DNA of 38,468 nucleotides from Planctomycetota bacterium (GTDB taxonomy: Bacteria; Planctomycetota; Phycisphaerae; WQYP01), in assembly GCA_021819825.1 (NCBI GenBank), contig JAKAEZ010000023.1, positions 1 to 38,468 on the forward strand. The letters are read 5' to 3'. A model generated the notes under the pieces. It was given only the letters and a program-made list of their open reading frames with translations. It was not told the DNA's origin and did no database searches. Shown here in pieces: positions 34,268 to 38,468 of the stretch. Position 1 is the first letter of the stretch. Every line of letters starts with the position of its first letter. The position numbers and the translations under genes were made by a program.

Positions 34268-35407
34268 TTACATCGACTGGCATACGACATCCGTCGGGGA
34301 ATTCGGACAACATTGTTCCTGCGGTACGACGCCTTTTCGCCGCTCATACCATGAACGCGTGCGATTGACGAGAGCCACCGCGGACAGCATCACGGGCACT
34401 TCCACCAGCACTCCCACGACGGTAGCCAGCGCAGCGCCGGAGCTAAAACCGAATAATGCAATGGCCGTCGCAACCGCCAATTCGAAGAAATTACTTGCGC
34501 CAATGAGTGCGGATGGCCCGGCGACACAATGAGCGGAACGCGCCGCCCGATTCAGCAGGTACGCCAGTGCGGAATTAAAATATACTTGGATGATTATGGG
34601 AATAGCCAGCAATACGATGACCAGTGGCTGTGCGACAATCCGGCCCCCCTGAAAACCAAAGAGCAACACCAGCATGGCCAACAGCGCCAGCAGCGCCACG
34701 GGATGAAGTATCTGGGTAAATCGTTGAAGTTTCAATTCCCCCGCGGATTGACGCAGTATAAGGCGACGCACGGTGTTGGCGATAATCAGCGGCACCACGA
34801 TGTATAGCAGCACAGACAGCAATAGTGTGGACCATGGGACGGAAATGGAAGTCAGGCCGAGCAGCAATCCAACGATCGGCGCAAACGCCACGATCATGAT
34901 CAGATCATTGAGCGCTACCTGCGAAAGCGTAAAGGTCGGTTCACCGCGAGCCAGCAGGCTCCACACAAATACCATCGCCGTGCACGGTGCGGTAGCCAGG
35001 ATTATCAATCCGGCAATGTAGCTGTTAATTTGATCGGCGGGCAGCCAGGGCTTAAAAAGAATCCCGATAAACACCCATGCCAACAGTGCCATTGAAAAGG
35101 GCTTGACCGCCCAGTTTACAAACAGCGTTACCAGCATGCCGCGCCAGTGATGCCCCACGGATTTGATGGCCCGGAGGTCTATTTTCAGCAGCATTGGAAT
35201 GATCATAATCCAGATCAGTACCGCCACCGGCAAATTTACCTGCGCAATTTCCATGCCACCAACGGCGTGAAATGCTCCCGGTAATATCCTCCCGCAAATG
35301 ATTCCCGCCACAATGCATAGAAATACCCATAAAGTCAGGTAACGCTCGAAGAAACCCATGGGTGATCCGGCAGACCGTTTAGCAATCGTTTCACATTGCA
35401 CAGACAT
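34268..35407 (-). CDS. acr3: ACR3-family arsenite efflux permease
   Basis: A 379-residue membrane protein with about ten helices that exports As(III), driven by the proton gradient. Motifs of the ACR3 family are LTLWVFLCIVAGIICG, MIIPMLLKIDLRAIKSVG, LATAPCTAMVFVWSLLARGE (with the essential Cys), and LIGASNFFELAVATAI. AGGAG lies six bases before the ATG at 35407, so the upstream TTG is not used. The C-terminus carries a short Cys-rich tail, EQCCPNSPTDVVCQSM, beyond the last helix. It sits between arsC and arsM. Confidence 0.96.
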   Translation of the reverse strand: MSVQCETIAKRSAGSPMGFFERYLTLWVFLCIVAGIICGRILPGAFHAVGGMEIAQVNLPVAVLIWIMIIPMLLKIDLRAIKSVGHHWRGMLVTLFVNWAVKPFSMALLAWVFIGILFKPWLPADQINSYIAGLIILATAPCTAMVFVWSLLARGEPTFTLSQVALNDLIMIVAFAPIVGLLLGLTSISVPWSTLLLSVLLYIVVPLIIANTVRRLILRQSAGELKLQRFTQILHPVALLALLAMLVLLFGFQGGRIVAQPLVIVLLAIPIIIQVYFNSALAYLLNRAARSAHCVAGPSALIGASNFFELAVATAIALFGFSSGAALATVVGVLVEVPVMLSAVALVNRTRSWYERRKGVVPQEQCCPNSPTDVVCQSM

Positions 35408-35446
35408 AACCAACTCCTGTCAGCGTCTCAAACATCAGTAATCGCA

Positions 35447-35905
35447 TCATTCATTCACGGTGGCAGCCGATTCCATAATCGCTTCCGGCAACGACTCCAC
35501 AAACGCTTTGATCTCATCGCGAACACGCCGGTAATGGCTCAATGCCTCTTCCTCCGTGACAGCGGTTTTTGCCAGTTTAGGCGGATCATCAAACCCGACA
35601 TGCACGATGCGGGTCTTTTTCCCCAGCCAAGCCGGGCAGGTTTCATTGGCATGGCCGCAGACTGTGACCACTGCGTCAAATGGCACGTCGCTAAGATCGT
35701 TTACGTTTTTGGACGTTTGGCGGCTGATGTCCACCCCTGCTTCAGCCATTACTTGTACCGCCCTGGGATTCAGGCCATGGGTTTGAATACCGGCCGAGTA
35801 AGCGTCAATCAGGTCGCTTTTCAAATGCCGCGCCCACCCCTCGGCCATTTGACTGCGGCACGAGTTGCCAGTGCAGAGGAATAAAATTTTCAACTTCTGA
35901 TTCAT
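35447..35905 (-). CDS. arsC: Arsenate reductase, thioredoxin-coupled (LMW-PTP type)
   Basis: Reduces As(V) to As(III) with a cascade of three cysteines and thioredoxin. The protein (152 residues) begins MNQKLKILFLCTGNSCRSQM, in which CTGNSCR is the CX5R phosphate loop with the nucleophile Cys. The second and third cysteines are in VTVCGHANETCPAWLG. DDPPKLAK follows. This is the S. aureus-type ArsC. The ATG at 35905 is preferred to the TTG at 35914. arsR is 75 bp upstream and acr3 39 bp downstream. Confidence 0.96.
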   Translation of the reverse strand: MNQKLKILFLCTGNSCRSQMAEGWARHLKSDLIDAYSAGIQTHGLNPRAVQVMAEAGVDISRQTSKNVNDLSDVPFDAVVTVCGHANETCPAWLGKKTRIVHVGFDDPPKLAKTAVTEEEALSHYRRVRDEIKAFVESLPEAIMESAATVNE

Positions 35906-35980
35906 GTGTGTCAAAACCTTATATATATGCCTAAACCAATATAATAGCCGAATAAAAAAGCCGATTTCCTCTCTGATCTG

Positions 35981-36337
35981 CTAATCACAACACTTCGGGC
36001 CGAGGCGTTTATGGTCGCGCTGCAATTCCGGAACCGCCTTGAAGCAGTGCCGCAGGCAATTCATTAAACTCTGATGAAAATCATCATCCGCGGGAACAAG
36101 CTTATAATGCATCCATAAACCATCTTTACGGGCCTGCACCAAACCGGATTTTCGCAGGTAGGCCAGATGCCGCGATATTTTCGGCTGCGACATTTCCAGC
36201 ACCCGGACAATATCACACACGCACAGTTCGCCATTCAAAAGCAGATGCAGGATGCGTAACCGTGTACGGTCCGAGAACGCCCGGAACATCCGATCCGCCG
36301 AACCACCCGCAACAGATTGTTTTTTTGCCTTCACCAT
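35981..36337 (-). CDS. arsR: ArsR-family arsenic-responsive repressor
   Basis: A 118-residue winged helix protein. ELCVCDIV is the CxC As(III)-binding motif in the DNA-recognition region, MSQPKISRHLAYLRKSGLV is the recognition helix-turn-helix, and WMHYKL belongs to the wing. It ends in KCCD, a vicinal pair that may add to metal binding. As(III) binding would release the operator and allow the arsRC-acr3-arsM operon. No Shine-Dalgarno precedes the ATG, and the predicted promoter places transcription start within a few bases of it. Confidence 0.95.
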   Translation of the reverse strand: MVKAKKQSVAGGSADRMFRAFSDRTRLRILHLLLNGELCVCDIVRVLEMSQPKISRHLAYLRKSGLVQARKDGLWMHYKLVPADDDFHQSLMNCLRHCFKAVPELQRDHKRLGPKCCD

Positions 36338-36375
36338 ATATGTTGAAGCATATACGCTCGGCTTCTGTAAGTCAA
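36337..36375 (-). promoter_or_regulatory. arsR promoter with overlapping operator-like palindrome
   Basis: On the minus strand: TTGACT (36375-36370), 17 bp, TATGCT (36352-36347), then the ATG at 36337. TATATGttgaagCATATA (36337-36354) is a perfect 6-bp-arm palindrome that covers the -10 box and reaches the start codon. It is of the size seen in ArsR/SmtB operators. The predicted transcription start is about 36340. Confidence 0.6.
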
Positions 36376-36509
36376 ATCATTTTACGCTTGCCCGCGAAAA
36401 TGGGGCCTGTAACAGCTTCTGCCAGGTCTCTCGGGGCCAAATCCTTAACTTTTTAGCGCAGTTGCGCATTATCTCTCTTTCCGCAATCCTATAGCCGTCC
36501 CGAGGAAGT

Positions 36510-36624
36510 GTGTGGCAATATATCCGAACCAGCGTACCCAGACACCCCGTCCCCTTTTTGCCGCGTGTGCCTGTACCGCGAGTTTTTCGTGAAAATCCAC
36601 GGGTGCCCGGAAATATTGCCACAC
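36510..36624. repeat. Intergenic element with 17-bp inverted ends
   Basis: GTGTGGCAATATATCCG (36510-36526) and CGGAAATATTGCCACAC (36608-36624) are inverted with one mismatch, enclosing about 80 bp. No flanking target duplication is evident. It lies in the long spacer 36376-37353, which holds no supported gene. Confidence 0.55.
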
Positions 36625-36770
36625 CTCCGACGAATAGTTCAGACCCGCTGAACAACCTCATTGACAAGTAAATAATATGCCTGCATCAATGGCCCCGCCT
36701 TAGCCATGAGGATCGCCCTATACCCGGCAGAAATTCGGCATCCGCGCCCACTCCGCGCAATTCTGAAACT

Positions 36771-36814
36771 ACTGACCAATACTGACCAATACTGCGCAAT
36801 ACTGACCAATACTG
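36771..36814. repeat. Decamer tandem repeat tract (ACTGACCAAT)
   Basis: Four exact-register 10-bp units (one ACTGCGCAAT) from 36771 to 36810. It is the reverse complement of the decamer at 12891-12950. Confidence 0.85.
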
Positions 36815-36879
36815 TAAAAGCACTCCTAACTCCTCAATGCCAAATACTGGCCCCCTATGGGGGGCCAAAACATCTTGAG

Positions 36880-37011
36880 CATTTAGAGCAACTTGAACCA
36901 AGCCCGCTAAAATCAACGCTCCTATCCACATGCTCAACTTGAGCACCTTGCCTTGCTAACTTGGGCAACTTGAAATTCGCAAAGCCTTCTAACTCCTAAC
37001 TTCTAACTCCT
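36880..37011. repeat. Heptamer-like tracts (TTGAGCA and AACTCCT types)
   Basis: Repeated CTTGAGC, ACTTGAA and ACTTGGG words run from about 36880 to 36972. Then aactcct, aacttct, aactcct (36991-37011) repeat the tract of 11573-11621. Confidence 0.65.
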
Positions 37012-37332
37012 GAATGCTGGCGGACACAGCCGCCCAAAAAACATCTTGAGCACCGGCAGCCCGAAAACTGGCCTATAACCTGAAACCTCAGCCGCGGCAG
37101 CCCCTCCTGATTATGACTGAAACTACTGAACAATTCTGATAAATACTGTAACGGCCTTTTCGATTCCGAAGTCTGGATTGTTCGTCGCCCCTCGCCATAT
37201 TGTTCCGTGATCCGTGAAATCTTGAAACCTTAACCTCCCCATTATCGAATCGCCGCTACCTTGAAGAAGCGGTCACAGGCCCTTCGCTAATGGCTGCCTT
37301 GCCGGCTGCTTTTCACAGCATGATTCTTCGAG

Positions 37333-37338
37333 TATAAT
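37333..37338 (+). promoter_or_regulatory. Probable -10 box of tRNA-Leu(CAA)
   Basis: TATAAT lies 15 bp before the tRNA gene. The -35 region is poor (TTTCAC at 37311 with a 16-bp spacer). Confidence 0.4.
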
Positions 37339-37353
37339 TTCAGCCACTGAATC

Positions 37354-37437
37354 GCCGGAGTGGCGGAACTGGCAGACGCGCCGGACTCAAAATCCGGTTC
37401 TCGCAAGAGAGTGTGGGTTCGATTCCCTCCTCCGGCA
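37354..37437 (+). tRNA. tRNA-Leu (anticodon CAA)
   Basis: Class II tRNA of 84 nt. Acceptor arms GCCGGAG and CTCCGGC pair fully; discriminator A. Anticodon stem CCGGA/TCCGG holds CTCAAAA with anticodon CAA. The variable arm contains TCTCGCAAGAGA. The T arm GTGGG-TTCGATT-CCCTC has one T-T mismatch. CCA is not encoded. Confidence 0.96.
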
Positions 37438-37481
37438 TCCGCAGTAAAATCGAAGCTTTCCCGCACCCATCGCGGATTCCC

Positions 37482-37943
37482 TTAACGCAGCAAAGTCCAA
37501 GCGATCGCCCGGGAGAACCGCAGTACAAGAAAACCAATGATTGTTAGTATCGCTATCACCTTGGTTCTCGTATTGTAATCTTCCGTGAATGCGGTACGTT
37601 CCGCGTTCCTTGCGACGACCGCGAGGAACAGACCCATTACCCCGAGTATAGGAAGCAGTAGGCCAAACCACGCCAAGGTTCGTGCTGCCACCATCAGGCC
37701 TGTCGGGACACCCCGTGAATACGTTTCAGCCCTATGGTTGACGTCCTGCGCTGGTTCTACCGCGACCAACCAAGCCAAAGAATCGCTATCATGGGGCACG
37801 ATTTTCGGCTCGGGAGGTGCCTGGTCGCAACGCGTGGAGGCCAGACGTTTATGGCATCGCTCGCATACGATCTTGTCTCCGCATACAAACGAAGGTTCAA
37901 GGTTCCCGATTTTCTCATTGCAATTGGCGCATTTCTGCGACAT
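37482..37943 (-). CDS. Zinc-ribbon membrane protein of unknown function
   Basis: A 153-residue protein starting MSQKCANCNEKIGNLEPSFV, with AGGAGG seven bases upstream. Two CxxC pairs (CANC, CERC) form an N-terminal zinc ribbon. After a hydrophilic linker, two membrane helices follow at about 87-110 (LAWFGLLLPILGVMGLFLAV) and 127-146 (VIAILTIIGFLVLRFSRAIA). Such small ribbon-plus-membrane proteins are common and unassigned. A longer frame to 37979 lacks a ribosome site. The gene is alone, convergent with tRNA-Leu(CAA). Confidence 0.75.
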   Translation of the reverse strand: MSQKCANCNEKIGNLEPSFVCGDKIVCERCHKRLASTRCDQAPPEPKIVPHDSDSLAWLVAVEPAQDVNHRAETYSRGVPTGLMVAARTLAWFGLLLPILGVMGLFLAVVARNAERTAFTEDYNTRTKVIAILTIIGFLVLRFSRAIAWTLLR

Positions 37944-38233
37944 GATAACGCCTCCTGGTTCGCCCCCCCTCCTATTCAATTATAATCGCCAGAAAGGATA
38001 TTGGCGCGACCCAAACGCTACAACCGGCTACACCGGGATCAACGGCTTCTCAACCAGTACATTATCCATTGCCACGCTCCGCCAAGCAACAAGTTCAGCA
38101 CTGCCCCCCCTCCCGCAACGGGGGGAAGTGGCAGGCCGGTGACAATCCGCATTGATTTTGCTGGACAAAACGGTAGCGATTTCGGGGCCGGATTTATCCG
38201 AATATAAATATTTTTCGAGATTCAATCCTTGGA

Positions 38234-38321
38234 CGACCCGCGAAACGGAGGCACGCGCCGCCGCTGATATTGGCGGGCCAGATAAATGGGGATTAGCTTA
38301 CGGTTTGATCTGCGCGGGTCG
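38234..38321 (+). ncRNA. Possible structured leader RNA
   Basis: CGACCCGCG (38234-38242) and CGCGGGTCG (38313-38321) make a perfect 9-bp closing stem. Inside lies CCGCC-gctgatatt-GGCGG (38258-38276) and about 35 nt of unpaired or weakly paired sequence. A further hairpin CACCTTG-taaaat-CAAGGTG (38399-38418) precedes the ribosome site of the gene at 38456. It matches no riboswitch I can name. The remainder of 37944-38233 shows no gene. Confidence 0.35.
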
Positions 38322-38455
38322 CTGTGAGACCTCACGGGGGATCGCTAGCCCGGATATTTCATCAATTTTATCCAGCGGCGACTTGCGCGCAGGCCCTGCA
38401 CCTTGTAAAATCAAGGTGTTGGTACAACTTATCGAATTTGCAAGGAGGCAAAGCC

Positions 38456-38468
38456 ATGTTGACAGACT
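38456..38468 (+). CDS. Start of a gene cut by the right window edge
   Basis: AAGGAGG (38442-38448) is seven bases before an ATG at 38456, the best ribosome binding site in the window. Only MLTD can be read, so the product is unknown. Confidence 0.6.

Noticed and set aside
36377-36667. 96-codon minus-strand reading frame
   Set aside because: It lies over the inverted-end element, has no ribosome site and looks like translated repeat.

Overview
The window reads as a chromosomal segment of a planctomycete, most likely of the class Phycisphaerae (inference, no 16S rRNA here). Supporting traits are a DUF4159 protein, a fused CysN/CysC, PEP-CTERM-type exported proteins, a small Hc1-like histone, peptidoglycan genes with an FtsI homologue, a fliW-csrA pair, and gene spacers filled with short degenerate tandem repeats. 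No insertion sequence, integrase, prophage or CRISPR array was found.

Left part (1-9.3 kb): a partial PL4-type rhamnogalacturonan lyase, an exported cyclase-like/DUF4159 protein, a radical SAM protein, a convergent YacP-type NYN nuclease, tRNA-Leu(UAA), and a cysD-cysNC sulfate activation operon behind a strong-looking promoter. The APS kinase part of CysNC lacks two usual active-site residues. From 9.3 to 12.8 kb lie two exported proteins with C-terminal sorting tails: a subtilisin-like protein (minus strand) and a 232-residue protein with a long 5' leader (plus strand).

Middle (12.9-15.8 kb): an MntA-type antitoxin with a truncated HepT toxin, a metallo-beta-lactamase-fold hydrolase and a KDPG-type aldolase, surrounded by repeats. 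One repeat of 26-27 bp covers the stop codons of both the aldolase and mraY. From 15.8 to 22.2 kb is a compact minus-strand division/cell-wall operon, ftsL-ftsI-murE-murF-mraY, with overlapping starts and stops. Its motifs predict a diaminopimelate-type peptidoglycan.

Right part (22.6-38.5 kb): a histone H1-like protein, tRNA-Leu(GAG), rpoN (sigma-54), a response regulator with an unassigned output domain, fliW-csrA, a zinc-ribbon protein, a 1184-residue cytoplasmic TPR protein, a LuxR-type regulator interrupted by an in-frame TGA, and an arsenic operon arsR-arsC-acr3-arsM that may start with a leaderless arsR message. The end holds tRNA-Leu(CAA), a zinc-ribbon membrane protein, a possible structured leader RNA, and the first codons of one more gene.

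No wholly new multi-gene system is evident. The most unusual signals are the intergenic repeat network (heptamers, decamers, 26-27 bp units and a ~200 bp inverted pair), the interrupted LuxR gene, the altered APS kinase site, and the arsR start region.
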